Source: Actinoplanes philippinensis (GTDB lineage Bacteria; Actinomycetota; Actinomycetes; Mycobacteriales; Micromonosporaceae). From it: a DNA stretch of 64,000 bases. Below the pieces are notes generated by a model that was not told the DNA's origin, made no database searches, and worked only from the letters and a program-made list of their open reading frames with translations. Location of the stretch: assembly GCF_900113015.1 (NCBI RefSeq), contig NZ_FONV01000024.1, forward strand, positions 26,165 to 90,164, in the 5' to 3' direction. Positions 43,223-52,670 of this stretch are shown piece by piece (position 1 is the stretch's first letter; every line of letters begins with the position of its first letter). A program made the position numbers and the translations under genes.

Positions 43223-44398
43223 ATGGCACTTCTGGAGGCCCGGGTCGCCACCCGGAGCACAGGTTTCTGGCCGGTCGCGTTCGCGTTCACCGTCGCGATG
43301 GCGTTCTCGACGGTCCCGGCGCCGCTCTACCCGCTCTACGGTTACTCGACGTTCACCGTCACCGTCGTGTTCGCGGCGTACGCGGTCGGTGTCGTCGCCA
43401 GCCTGCTGCTCGCCGGGCACGTCTCCGACCACGTCGGACGGCGGCGGATCCTGATCCCGGCGCTCGGTCTGGAACTCGTGGCGGCGGTGCTGTTCCTCTC
43501 CGGCACGTCACTGCCCGTGTTGCTGGCGGCGCGGCTCATCACCGGGCTCGGCGTCGGCATGATCACCGCTACGGCCACCGCGCACCTGCTCGAACTCAAC
43601 GACGCCTCCCCCGCCCGCTTCGAGATCGTGTCGACGGCGGCGAACATCGGGGGCCTGGGCCTCGGCACGCTTGTCGCCGGTCTGCTCGCCTCTTTCGTGG
43701 ATGCGCCACTGCGTACGCCGTACCTCGTCTTCGTTTTTCTTCTCGTCGCGGCAATCGCGGCAGTCGCGCTGGCGCCGGAGACCGTGCGCCCGAACCGCGC
43801 CTACCGGTACCGGCCGCAGCGGGTGACCACCGGGCGCGGCCCCGCCTATCTCGCTGCCGCGACCGGCGCGTTCGCTGCCTTCTCCGTGTTCGGCTTTTTC
43901 ACCTCGGTGGCGCCCGGTTTCGTGGCCGGCACCCTGAACCACCCGTCGCGGGCGCTCGCCGGGCTGATCGTCTTCGCCGTCTTCGGCGGTTCCGCGGCGG
44001 CGCAGACCCTCACCACCGGCCTCGACGCGCGGCGCCGCACCATGCTCGGCCTGTCCGCCCAGGCCATCGGCACGATCACCCTCGTGACCGGAATGCATCA
44101 GGCAAGCCTGCCGGTCTTCCTGCTCGGCGGCCTGCTCGCGGCCGCCGGGGCCGGCGTCCTTTTCAAAGCCGGCATCGGTACGGTCGCCGCGCTCGCCACC
44201 GGAGCGGAGCGGGGCGCGGCGCTCGCCGGCATCTTCCTGATCGCCTACGTGGCCCTGGCGGTCTCCGCCCTGGCCATCGGCGTAGCCGCCCTGACCACCC
44301 CGGTGATCACGGTGATGACCTGGTTCGCAGCCGCCCTGCTGATCATGTTGGCGGCCGTCGCCGTCCTGTCCCGTCAGTCGTCGAACGGCTCGGACTGA
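43223..44398 (+). CDS. MFS transporter
   Basis: A 391-residue, 12-helix major facilitator. Helix 1 has FWPVAFAFTVAMAFSTVPAP, the loop 2-3 motif is GHVSDHVGRRRILIPALGLE, and helix 5 shows NIGGLGLGTLVAGLLASF. It is probably an exporter controlled by the divergent LysR protein. ATG at 43223 is taken as start; an in-frame ATG at 43196 would add nine residues. The 3' end overlaps the convergent small gene by 25 bp. Substrate unknown. Confidence 0.88.
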   Translation: MALLEARVATRSTGFWPVAFAFTVAMAFSTVPAPLYPLYGYSTFTVTVVFAAYAVGVVASLLLAGHVSDHVGRRRILIPALGLELVAAVLFLSGTSLPVLLAARLITGLGVGMITATATAHLLELNDASPARFEIVSTAANIGGLGLGTLVAGLLASFVDAPLRTPYLVFVFLLVAAIAAVALAPETVRPNRAYRYRPQRVTTGRGPAYLAAATGAFAAFSVFGFFTSVAPGFVAGTLNHPSRALAGLIVFAVFGGSAAAQTLTTGLDARRRTMLGLSAQAIGTITLVTGMHQASLPVFLLGGLLAAAGAGVLFKAGIGTVAALATGAERGAALAGIFLIAYVALAVSALAIGVAALTTPVITVMTWFAAALLIMLAAVAVLSRQSSNGSD

Positions 44399-44619
44399 CA
44401 GTTCAACGTCCGGCAATGCAGGCAGACCGCGGTGGAGCCCTGGGTGAACAGGTCCATCATCGGCAGCCCCGCGAGCGGGCTCCCCGGCGGCATCTCCGGA
44501 ACCGCCAGCTGCTCCGCATACCTGTCGCACGTCTGGCAGCGGGCCGTCACCCGCCGACCACGACCGGATTCGATCAGAGCCGCCAGGAAGGCGCCCGGAA
44601 TCCTGACCACATCAGCCAC
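44374..44619 (-). CDS. Small Cys-rich protein with two CxxC pairs
   Basis: An 81-residue protein with ARCQTCDRYAEQL and VCLHCRTLNCQSEP, two CxxC pairs plus one Cys, suited to binding one zinc ion. GTG at 44619 has AGAGGAG five to six bases upstream, an excellent ribosome site that fixes the start. The family is not recognised; similar tiny zinc-ribbon proteins occur in many actinomycetes. It converges on the MFS gene. Confidence 0.65.
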   Translation of the reverse strand: MADVVRIPGAFLAALIESGRGRRVTARCQTCDRYAEQLAVPEMPPGSPLAGLPMMDLFTQGSTAVCLHCRTLNCQSEPFDD

Positions 44620-44705
44620 GACTGCTCCTCTCCCGTCGCCCCACCTTCCCGCCCGCGCCTGATCCCCGCCACCCCGGCCGGCCTCCACCGCCGCAACACC
44701 GCCCC

Positions 44706-44890
44706 CGAAACAGCCGTCACCGCTGGCCGGCATCCCCCGGCCAGACCCCAGCGCCGCGTCGGGCCCCCCGAACAGCACTGACCGCCGGCCGGACACCAGC
44801 GCCGCGTCAGGCCCCCCAACAGCACTGACCGCCGGCCGGACCCCAGCGCCGCGTCAGCGGCCTCGGTACAGCGCTGACCGCCGGCCGGCG
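44706..44890. repeat. 47-bp tandem repeats in a divergent spacer
   Basis: Units of 47-49 bp start near 44771, 44818 and 44867, sharing CAGCACTGACCGCCGGCCGG and CCAGCGCCGCGTCAG. A decayed copy lies from 44706. They fill the 322-bp gap between the small Cys-rich gene and the HEAT-repeat gene. No other feature is seen in that gap. Confidence 0.75.
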
Positions 44891-44941
44891 CGAGGGTGGG
44901 ATAGCGTTCGGTGACGGGAAGTTCGACGGGCGGGGTGGGGC

Positions 44942-45613
44942 GTGACCGACACGACGGTGGCCGAGGTGCTGGCGGAGCTGGCCGCGCTGGAGGACCCGAA
45001 GGCGCGCGCCGTCAACGAGCGTCACGGCGACGACCACGGGGTCAACCTGGGAGCGCTGCGGGCCGTCGCGAAACGGCTCAGGACCCAGCAGGACCTGGCG
45101 CGCGATCTGTGGGCGACCGGCGACTCCGCCGCCCGCCTGGTGGCGCTGCTGATCTGCCGTCCGAGGGCGTTCGAGCGCGTCGACCTGGACACCATGCTCC
45201 GCGACGCACGGACCCCGAAGGTGCACGACTGGCTGGTCGGCTACGTGGTCAAGAAGAGCCCGCACGCCGATGCGCTGCGGGTGGCCTGGATCGCCGACCC
45301 GGACCCGGTCGTGGCGAGCGCCGGCTGGGCTCTGACCGTCGATCGCGTCGCGAGGAGACCCGACGGGCTGGACCTGGACGGGCTGCTCGACGTCATCGAG
45401 GCGCGGATGCGGGACGCTCCCGATCGTTTGCAGTGGGCGATGAACCACTGCCTGGCCCAGATCGGCATCTCCCACCCCGGCCGGCGCGCCCGGGCTCTCG
45501 ACATCGGCGAGCGCCTCGAGGTTCTGAAGGACTACCCGACACCGCCGAACTGCACCTCCCCGTACGCCCCGGTCTGGATCACCGAGATGGTGCGCCGCCA
45601 GCAGCCCGCCTGA
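44942..45613 (+). CDS. DNA alkylation repair-like HEAT-repeat protein (AlkD type)
   Basis: A 223-residue all-helical protein matching the AlkD/DNA alkylation repair family: VNERHGDDHGVNLGALRAVA near the start, then HEAT-like helix pairs (RDLWATGDSAARLVALLICR, HDWLVGYVVKKSPHADALRV, LQWAMNHCLAQIGISHPGRR). AlkD removes bulky alkylated bases without base flipping. This one has the fold but residues for catalysis cannot be confirmed by eye. GTG at 44942 follows a G-rich ribosome site. Confidence 0.75.
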   Translation: MTDTTVAEVLAELAALEDPKARAVNERHGDDHGVNLGALRAVAKRLRTQQDLARDLWATGDSAARLVALLICRPRAFERVDLDTMLRDARTPKVHDWLVGYVVKKSPHADALRVAWIADPDPVVASAGWALTVDRVARRPDGLDLDGLLDVIEARMRDAPDRLQWAMNHCLAQIGISHPGRRARALDIGERLEVLKDYPTPPNCTSPYAPVWITEMVRRQQPA

Positions 45614-45653
45614 CCTTCCACAGGCAATCCTCGGATGCGGCGCCGGCCCGCCG

Positions 45654-46844
45654 ATGATCCCGGCCATGACGACGCCGCACCGCCCGCCCCGAAGTGTCCG
45701 GCGGGTCGCTCTGCTCGCGGTGGCGGGCGCCGCCGTCGCCGGAGCCGTCGCGGTGTATGCCGACCGGCGCCTGCGAACCGTCGCGCCGCCACCGTCCCCG
45801 ATCGAACCTCTCCCTGGCGATCCGCCGCCGGCGCCGGGTCGCGCCAGCGCGCGGATCCGGGTCGTCGCCGGGGCCGTGGTGGCGGTCGTGGCGATGGCGG
45901 TCGTGGCGCTCACCGTCGTCGTGGCGGCTCGTACCGCCCGCAGCGAAGCCACCGCGACGGCGGCCGCGGTGACCGCCGGTCCGGCGGAGACGACGCCGAT
46001 GCCGCTGGTCACCTGCCAGTTCACCATCGCCACACAGACCGACCCGAGCGTGCCGGTGACCTGCGGCTACGAGACAGCCGGCACCCGGTCACCGATCCAC
46101 GAGCCGGCGGCGGACCTGACCGACTCGCGGTTCTTCGGGGCGGCGCTCCCGGACACCCTGGCCGTCAACGGCGCCGCCTGCCCGGACGGTATGACACCAC
46201 TCCTCGTGGAATCGGCTTACCCGAAACTGGCCGCCACGTTCGTCCGGATTCCCGGGCTGCGGAGCGTGGAGCCCACGTTCCAGCTCCGGCGCCGCTACCC
46301 GGACGAGTCGCTGGCTCTGGAGCGGGCGCATTCACCCGTCAGCGCAGGACAGGCGGCCGAACTCGACCTCCGGATGGTCCAGCGGCTGGTGCAGGGCGAG
46401 ACCTACGAGTGGCGGGTCAAGGGCACCCCACAGAGTGTGGCCGGCGGCGACTGGTCGCCCTGGTGTGGGTTCACCATCGCCGAGAAGACCTCGGATCATC
46501 TGGGCCTGGACGACACCCGCGACTACACGGTGACCCGCTCCGCCGCCGTCTGGCGCACGGTCCTGGAGGCCCTCGGGCCGGTCGAGACCGAGGCCGGCAA
46601 AGGCATGGCGATCCGTGCGTCGATCGCAACGGCGATGGCCGGCGCATCGAAGGCGGACGACCTGGTCCCGGTCCGGCTCACCGGCGACGACTGGAGCCGG
46701 GTGGTCGGCGGTCTGGCCCGCCGGGCCTCGGCCGACGGGTCCCCCGGCCACTGGGCGGTGGTCGACGACATCTCCTTCGCGCTGGGCGGCCACCCGCACC
46801 CGACGATGGGTTTCCCCCGCCCCGGTGCCGCTCAGCCGGCCTGA
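45654..46844 (+). CDS. Two-helix membrane protein with large unknown domain
   Basis: A 396-residue protein I do not recognise. Helix 1 is at about residues 17-36 (VALLAVAGAAVAGAVAVYAD) and helix 2 at about 69-92 (VVAGAVVAVVAMAVVALTVV). The remaining 300 residues appear extracytoplasmic, with paired Cys (LVTCQFTIATQT and VTCGYETAG, then ACPDG and WCGFTIAEK). Segments such as TYEWRVKGTPQSVAGGDWSP look beta-rich. ATG at 45654 is used; ATG 45666 is equally possible. It converges on the NUDIX gene with a 29-bp gap. Confidence 0.6.
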   Translation: MIPAMTTPHRPPRSVRRVALLAVAGAAVAGAVAVYADRRLRTVAPPPSPIEPLPGDPPPAPGRASARIRVVAGAVVAVVAMAVVALTVVVAARTARSEATATAAAVTAGPAETTPMPLVTCQFTIATQTDPSVPVTCGYETAGTRSPIHEPAADLTDSRFFGAALPDTLAVNGAACPDGMTPLLVESAYPKLAATFVRIPGLRSVEPTFQLRRRYPDESLALERAHSPVSAGQAAELDLRMVQRLVQGETYEWRVKGTPQSVAGGDWSPWCGFTIAEKTSDHLGLDDTRDYTVTRSAAVWRTVLEALGPVETEAGKGMAIRASIATAMAGASKADDLVPVRLTGDDWSRVVGGLARRASADGSPGHWAVVDDISFALGGHPHPTMGFPRPGAAQPA

Positions 46845-46873
46845 CCCACCACCGCCGCGCCGATGACGACGGA

Positions 46874-47353
46874 TCACCAGCCGCTCAATATCAGCGCGGC
46901 GCGGGAGCGCCAGGCCGCCACGCAGGCCGCGGAATACGGATAGGTGGCCGGTGGCAGCGCATCCCACCGGAACCACTCGATCCCGGCGCACTTGTGCGGC
47001 TCGGCGTTGACCGGCGCCCCGTGCCTGGCCGGATCATGCCGCACCGCGAAGGTCAGGCCGACACGGGCGTGGCCGGACGGGGTGCGGTGGTGAACGGTGG
47101 TGATCAGGCGTGGCTCGTCGGCGGCGAGGCGCAACCCGATCTCCTCGGTGGTCTCACGGCGCAGCGCGGTCAGCGCGTCCTCACCGTGCTCCAGCTTGCC
47201 GGACGGCAGGTTCCACTGGCCGTCGGCATAGCCGGTGCCGGAGCGCAGGGCCAGCAGGACGCGGTCGCCGTCGGTGAGCAGGAGCAGCACGTCGACCGGA
47301 TGCGTGGGGGTCGCCCGGACCGGCCGGGCGGCAGGGATACGGTGCGTCGGCAT
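46874..47353 (-). CDS. NUDIX hydrolase
   Basis: A 159-residue NUDIX enzyme. The Nudix box runs GKLEHGEDALTALRRETTEE followed by IGL and fits GX5EX7REUXEEXGU, with Thr at the first hydrophobic position. Flanking strands are DVLLLLTDGDRVLLALR and GLTFAVRHDPAR. It would cleave a nucleoside diphosphate linked to another group, for example a damaged or sugar nucleotide. ATG at 47353 is the natural start. It is divergent from the kinase-WD40 gene. Confidence 0.9.
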   Translation of the reverse strand: MPTHRIPAARPVRATPTHPVDVLLLLTDGDRVLLALRSGTGYADGQWNLPSGKLEHGEDALTALRRETTEEIGLRLAADEPRLITTVHHRTPSGHARVGLTFAVRHDPARHGAPVNAEPHKCAGIEWFRWDALPPATYPYSAACVAAWRSRAALILSGW

Positions 47354-47502
47354 GCCCGGATTCCATCACGGGGGTACGACAGAAACCGCGCCCCGGCACT
47401 CGCGCGGGTGACATCCGGACGGCGTTGACGGGACCCGTTCGTCCTGTCGAGACTCTTCAGCATGGGATGCGGGTGGCGCGGCGGCGGGGCCGGGAGCCGA
47501 CC

Positions 47503-50500
47503 GTGCCGGTGACCGCGTTGCGGGCCGGCGATCCGCAGCGGCTCGGGGAGCATGTGCTCGTCGGCCGGCTCGGCTCGGGCGGGATGGGCACCGTCTATCT
47601 GGGCCGGGCGCCGGACGATCAGCAGGTCGCGGTCAAGGTGGTCCGCCCGGAGCAGGCCGCCGACCCGAAATTCCTGGCCCGGTTCCGCAGTGAGGTGAAA
47701 CGGGCCAGGCAGGTGCCGCCGTTCTGCACCGCGGCCGTCCTCCACGACGACCTGGAGCACGATCCGCCGTACCTCGTGGTCGAGTTCGTCGACGGCCCGA
47801 GCCTGGCCGAGGTGGTCCGGGAGAACGGGCCGCTGAGCCCCTCGGAGGCGTACGCCGTAGCGGTCGGCGTGGCCACCGCGCTGGTCGCGATCCACGGGGC
47901 GGGCGTCGTGCACCGCGACCTGAAACCGGCGAACGTGCTGCTCGCCGTCGGCCTGCCCAAGGTGATCGACTTCGGGATCGCCCGGGGCGTGGACCTGAGC
48001 GCCGAGCTGACCGGCCCGCACCAGGTGATCGGCACGATCGGCTACCTGGCGCCGGAGTGTCTGGACACGGCCGCCCGGGGCCGGGTGGGACCGCCCGCGG
48101 ACGTGTTCGCCTGGGGGGTGCTGGTCGGGTTCGCCGCCACTGGCCGTACCCCCTTCGGTGGTGATTCTCCCCGGCGACGGTGGGCCGGATCCTGACGCAG
48201 CCACCCGATCTGGAGGGTGTTCCGGAGCCGCTGCGGCGGCTGGCCGGGGCCGCCCTGGAGAAGGACCCGGACCGGCGGCCGTCGGCGAACGCCCTGTTGG
48301 ACGCGCTGTTGTCGGCGGGCCGTCCGGCGGTGACGCCGGAGTTGCGCCGGGTGGCGCTGGCCGCCCGGGCCGGGAACCGCCGCACCCGCCGCTGGCTGGG
48401 CCGGGCCGCGGCGCTGGTGCTGGCCGGCCTGCTGGTGGCGTCCGGGGTGGCGCTGGCCCGGTCGTCGGAGCGGGTGGAGCGCCAGGACCGGGCGCTGGTG
48501 CAACGGGACCTGCTGGACCGGTCGGCGAGGGTGCTGGACACCGATCCGGGGCTGGCGTTGCGGCTGGCGGTCAGCGCCGACACGATCAGCCCGTCGGACC
48601 GGGGCCGAGCCGCGATCGACGCCGCCCTGGCCACCGGCTACGAGGGTGAGCTGAGCCCGGACGAGGCCGTCTACACCGCCGAGTTCCGGCCGGACGGGCG
48701 GATGGTGGCGGCCGCCGGCGCCGGTGACGTGGGATTGTGGACGGTCGACGGCAGCCGGTTCCGGCGGGTGGGCGCGCTGGCCACGGCCGGGCAGGAGACG
48801 ACGGACCTGTCGTTCAGCCCGGACGGGCGCACGATCGCGACGGCCGGGGCGCGGCTGCAGCTGTGGGATGTGGCGGCGGCGCATCCGGTGGCCGAGCTGA
48901 CCGGGCAGGCATGGGACGGGGTGCAGTTCAGCGGTTCGGGGGATCGGCTGCTCACCGTCTCGGACCGGCTGGAGCTGTGGGACGTGCGCGATCGGGCGCG
49001 CCCCCGGTCGGTGTGGAGCGCCCCGGCGGGGACCGCGACACGTGGCGGGGCCCGGCTCAGCCCGGATGGGCGGCTGCTGGCCGGGGTGGCCGAGGGTGAG
49101 CTGCTCACGGTGTGGGCGGCCGCCGGCACACCGCGGCGGATCTCGGTGATCACCGACGCCGACGCGGTGATCAACCTGGCGTTCAGCCCGGACGGGCGGC
49201 GGCTGGCGGCGGCGACGATCAGCGACGGGGTACGCCTGTACGACCTCACCGATCCGGCCCGGCCACGACTGTCGTCGACGTTCGCGGCGGACGGCGGGAC
49301 GGTCACCACGGTGGCGTTCGACAGTACCGGGACGGTGCTGGCCGCCGGCAGCCAACAGCGGACCGTCGGCCTGTGGAGTGTCGCCGACCCGGCCCGTCCC
49401 CAGCCGTTGCGGACGCTGCGCCGCGACGGCGGCTGGATCTCCTCGGTCGACTTCACGCCGGACGGCGCCCGCGTGCTGACCGCGGGCTGGCAGGGCGCGG
49501 CCCGCTCGGCGGCGCTGTGGCGGGTGGCCCCGTTCGCCCCGGTGCGGCGGTCCCGCCTCGACGCCGCCCGGGATCCGATCCGGCTGGTCGGCCTCTCCCC
49601 CGCCGACGTTCTCGTGGTGACCGCGCTGAGCGACGGGCAGGTCGAGTTCTGGGATCTGCGTGACCCCGGCCGCCCGGTGCGGGCGCGGCCGGCGTTCCGG
49701 TCGTCCGGGGCGTCGCGGATCCGGCTCGGCACGACCCTGCTCTACGCGAACGGCGCCGTCCACGACCTGTCCGGACCCGAGCCACGCCGTCTGCTGGAGG
49801 GCGTGGTCGACGCCGATCCCGAGCGCGGCCTGGCGGCGGTGCTCCGAGACGGCGAACGGGTGCTGATCTACCGGGTCGCGCCCGGCGCCGAGCCGGAGGC
49901 GGTCGCCGAGATCCCCGCCGCCTACGTGGCGTCGATCGTGTTCGACCAGGTCACCGGCAACCTGGTGGTAGCCGACGACAACGGTGGCGCGGAGTCGGCG
50001 CTGACCGTGTGGGACCTGTCGGTCCGCGCCGCCCCGCGACGTGCCGCCGCGCAGGCCGCGCAGGGCGGCGTGCAGGCGCTCGAGGCCCGCGGCGGCACCG
50101 TCGTCACGGTGGACCGTAACGTGGTGGTCTGGGCGGCCGGGACCGTGCGGTCCGCGCCGCGGCCGGGCAACCGGATCGCCGGGGTGGGAGCGGTGACGCT
50201 GTCCGCCGACGGCTCGCTGCTCGCGATCACCGGCCGGTCCGGGACCGAGCTGTGGAGCCTGCCGCCCGGCGCCGACCCGCTCCTGGTGGCGGTGCTGCCG
50301 GGCGAGCCGACGTCGGCGGCGTTCAGCCCCCGTGGCCCGTTGCTGGCGGTCGGCGACCCGGCCGGGACGACGATCTGGGACGTCAGCGCCCTGCGGATGA
50401 CGCTGCACGACCCGCGCGCCGAGGCCTGCCGGCGGCAGGGCGGGCTCACCGCCGGGGAGTGGGCGGCGCACGTCACCGGCCTGGGATACCGGGCGGCCTG

Positions 50501-50507
50501 CGCTTAG
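47503..50507 (+). pseudogene. Ser/Thr kinase-WD40 fusion gene split by an apparent 1-nt deletion near 48173
   Basis: Part 1 (47503-48195) is a Pkn kinase domain: glycine loop GRLGSGGMGTVYLGR, VAVKVV, VHRDLKPANV, VIDFGIARG, YLAPE and GFAATGRTPFGGDSPR, then an out-of-frame tail. Part 2 (GTG 48180 to 50507) resumes exactly where family members continue (VGRILTQPPDLEGVPEPLRR, ALEKDPDRRPSANALLDALL). It then has a membrane helix (AAALVLAGLLVASGVALARS) and about twelve WD40-like blades. One extra G in CCCCGGCG at 48171-48178 would give GDSPRATVGRILTQ, one 1000-residue protein. A sequencing error or a recent mutation both fit. GTG 47503 has GGGAG six bases upstream. Confidence 0.8.
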
Positions 50508-50516
50508 GGTCGGTGG

Positions 50517-51596
50517 ATGCTGGACGACATCGATATCTCGACCCTGTCCGCACGTCCCGGGTTCAAGTGGTCCACGGCCACCGCCGCCGGCGCGATCCCG
50601 GCCTGGGTCGCCGACATGGACTTCCCGGTCGCCGAGCCGGTGCTCGCCGCCATGCGCGAGTCCGCGGCCCTCGACCTGGGCTATCCGGCCTGGCAGGAGT
50701 ACCCGCGGGCCAACCCGCTGATCGACGCGTACGTGGAGCGCACCGCCCGGCTGCACGGCCACCGCCCCGATCCCGGCGGCATCCGCGTCTTCACCGAGAT
50801 CATCCAGGCGCTGCAGGCGATCCTGCACGTCACGACCGCGCCCGGTGACGCGGTGGCGCTGCACACGCCCGCCTATCCGCCTTTCCTGGAGACGATCGCG
50901 ACGATGGGCCGCCGGCTCGTCCCGATCCCGATGATCGACGACGGCGACGGCTGGGTGTTCGATCCGGCGCCGCTGGCCGGCTGCAAGGCGCTGATCCTGG
51001 TCAACCCGCACAACCCGACCGGCCGGGTCCTCACCCGGGCCGAGCTGACCGGGATCGCCGAGCTCGCCGAGCGCCACGACGTGCTGGTGATCGCCGACGA
51101 GGTGCACTCCGAGCTGATCTACGAGCCGCACCGGCACATCCCGTTTGCCACGATCGCGCCGGGCCGGACGGTCACGCTGAACTCGGCGAGCAAGGCGTTC
51201 AACCTGGCGGGCCTGCGGTGCGCGATCGCCGACGTGGCGGTCCCGGCGGTCCGCAAGGCGCTCGGCACGCTGCCGCCGCTGCTCCTGGGCCAGGCCGGCA
51301 ACCTCGGTGTGGTCGGCACGGTGGCCGCCTGGCAGCACGGGGATCCGTGGCTGGCCGAGGTCCGGGCGCTGCTGGAGCGCAATCGCCGGATGGTCGCCGA
51401 CGCCTTCCCCGGCGACCATCCGCCGGAGGCGACCTATCTGGCGTGGCTGCGGGTCGATCCGCCGGCCGATGTGATGCTGAGCCCCGGCCCACGGTTCGGC
51501 CCCGGCGGCGACGGTTACGCACGGCTCAACTTCGCGACGTCACGCAGCGTGCTGGAGGAGATTCTGCGCCGTCTGCGAGCGATCCGGCCAGAATAA
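50517..51596 (+). CDS. PLP-dependent aminotransferase/C-S lyase (PatB/MalY type)
   Basis: A 359-residue fold-type I PLP enzyme. Diagnostic segments are IPAWVADMDFPVAEPVLAAM, PGDAVALHTPAYPPFLETIA, LILVNPHNPTGRVLTRAELT, VLVIADEVHSELIYEPHRHI and the Schiff-base lysine in TLNSASKAFNLAGLRCAIAD. The opening WVADMDF and the DEVHSEL loop point to cystathionine beta-lyase-like enzymes (PatB/MalY) that cleave C-S bonds. ATG at 50517 lies 9 bp after the WD40 gene's stop, so it may be read through from it. Confidence 0.9.
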   Translation: MLDDIDISTLSARPGFKWSTATAAGAIPAWVADMDFPVAEPVLAAMRESAALDLGYPAWQEYPRANPLIDAYVERTARLHGHRPDPGGIRVFTEIIQALQAILHVTTAPGDAVALHTPAYPPFLETIATMGRRLVPIPMIDDGDGWVFDPAPLAGCKALILVNPHNPTGRVLTRAELTGIAELAERHDVLVIADEVHSELIYEPHRHIPFATIAPGRTVTLNSASKAFNLAGLRCAIADVAVPAVRKALGTLPPLLLGQAGNLGVVGTVAAWQHGDPWLAEVRALLERNRRMVADAFPGDHPPEATYLAWLRVDPPADVMLSPGPRFGPGGDGYARLNFATSRSVLEEILRRLRAIRPE

Positions 51597-51603
51597 CCTA
51601 GCG

Positions 51604-51632
51604 TTGACGATCTATCACTATGCGTGGAAAAT
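51604..51632 (+). promoter_or_regulatory. Possible promoter before the Hsp70-like gene
   Basis: TTGACG at 51604-51609 and GAAAAT at 51627-51632 are 17 bp apart in an unusually AT-rich patch that starts a few bases after the lyase gene's stop codon. The -10 match is weak, so this is tentative. Confidence 0.3.
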
Positions 51633-51681
51633 TCCGGACAAGGAGTGCCGGAAGATTCGTCCATTTGAGACACTGCCGGAC

Positions 51682-52629
51682 ATGCCAGCGACGGATCTTG
51701 TGGTCGTCGACATCGCCGCATGGTGGGTCACCGCGGTGTTCGAGTCCGAGGGCTTCGACCGGCCCGTTCTCTTCGACGGCCGGGCCCGCGCACCCAGCGG
51801 CGTCTTCCAGGGATCCGGGGTCTACACCGCCGGCGCCCCGGCCCTCGCCACCGGTCTGGCACACCCCGAGTCGTATCGACCGGACCCGATGACCCTGCTG
51901 CGGCACGGCGGCCCACCGGCCGCCGTCGCCGCGGTCCTGTCGCACGTCGCCGAGCGCACCGGCCGGCCCGCCGCGCTCACCGTGGTCACCGCCCAGGAGT
52001 GGGACCGCCCCGCCCGCGAACGGCTCGAACAGGCCGCCGACACCGCCGGGCTCCCCCGCCCCCGCGCCGTCTCCACCGCCGCCGCGGCCGCCGCCCAGGC
52101 CGGGCCGGGGATCGTGCTGGTGTGTGTGGCCGGCGCGGCCTGGCCTGAGCTCACCCTCGTCGAGGGCGGCCGGCAGCTGGCCGCCTCCGCGGTCCGGGCG
52201 CCCGGCGCGCCGGCGATCGACGAGGCCCTGCTGCGGGTGGCGGCGGCCCGCGGCGGCACCGAGGCCGACCCCGACGACTGGCGGCTGACCCGCGAGATCG
52301 AACGCGCCCGCGCCACCCTCGGCCTGCAGCAGCGGGCCGCGATGCTGCTGCCCGAACCGCACCAGGCGGTCGTCCTGACCCGCGACGACCTGGCCGCGGC
52401 GAAGGCCGTCCACCTGGACCGCCTGCCGGACACGGTCAAGCTGCTGCTCGCCGACGCCGGCGTCGACCGGGTCGCCGCGGTGGTCCAGGTCGGCGAGGAC
52501 GCCCAGGTCAGCACGGCCCTGTCGGACGCCGGCCTGGCCCCGGCGATCACCGTCCGCGACCCGCACGCGCTGCTGCGCGGCCTCACCCGCACCCGGACGC
52601 CACCCCGGCGCCAGTGGTGGCGCCGATGA
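51682..52629 (+). CDS. Degenerate Hsp70/actin-like ATPase-domain protein
   Basis: A 315-residue protein with the overall order of an Hsp70 nucleotide-binding domain but no substrate-binding domain. The strand VVTAQEWDRPARERLEQAAD, helix TAGLPRPRAVSTAAAAAA and the late segment VVQVGEDAQVSTALSDAGL match Hsp70 positions. However, the phosphate-1 motif reads DLVVVDIAAWWVTAVF instead of DLGTTNS, and the phosphate-2 region reads VLVCVAGAAWPELT instead of DLGGGT. It is therefore probably unable to hydrolyse ATP normally. ATG at 51682 is used; a TTG at 51604 in frame lies in the promoter-like patch. Confidence 0.65.
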   Translation: MPATDLVVVDIAAWWVTAVFESEGFDRPVLFDGRARAPSGVFQGSGVYTAGAPALATGLAHPESYRPDPMTLLRHGGPPAAVAAVLSHVAERTGRPAALTVVTAQEWDRPARERLEQAADTAGLPRPRAVSTAAAAAAQAGPGIVLVCVAGAAWPELTLVEGGRQLAASAVRAPGAPAIDEALLRVAAARGGTEADPDDWRLTREIERARATLGLQQRAAMLLPEPHQAVVLTRDDLAAAKAVHLDRLPDTVKLLLADAGVDRVAAVVQVGEDAQVSTALSDAGLAPAITVRDPHALLRGLTRTRTPPRRQWWRR

Positions 52630-52633
52630 TCGG

Positions 52634-52659
52634 CCGGCCGCTCGTCAGCCCGCGGCCGG
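52634..52659. terminator. Hairpin between convergent Hsp70-like and purU genes
   Basis: CCGGCCGC (52634-52641) and GCGGCCGG (52652-52659) form a perfect 8-bp stem with a 10-nt loop in the 41-bp gap between the two stop codons. It is likely a bidirectional terminator. Confidence 0.55.
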
Positions 52660-52670
52660 GACCCGGCTCC

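Noticed and set aside
42178..44781. A plus-strand open frame of 867 codons
   Set aside because: It covers the LysR gene on the opposite strand and the MFS gene in a different frame; no recognisable domain.
48042..51419. A minus-strand open frame of about 1125 codons
   Set aside because: It is antisense to the kinase-WD40 and PatB-like genes, with low-complexity Arg/Gly/Pro composition.
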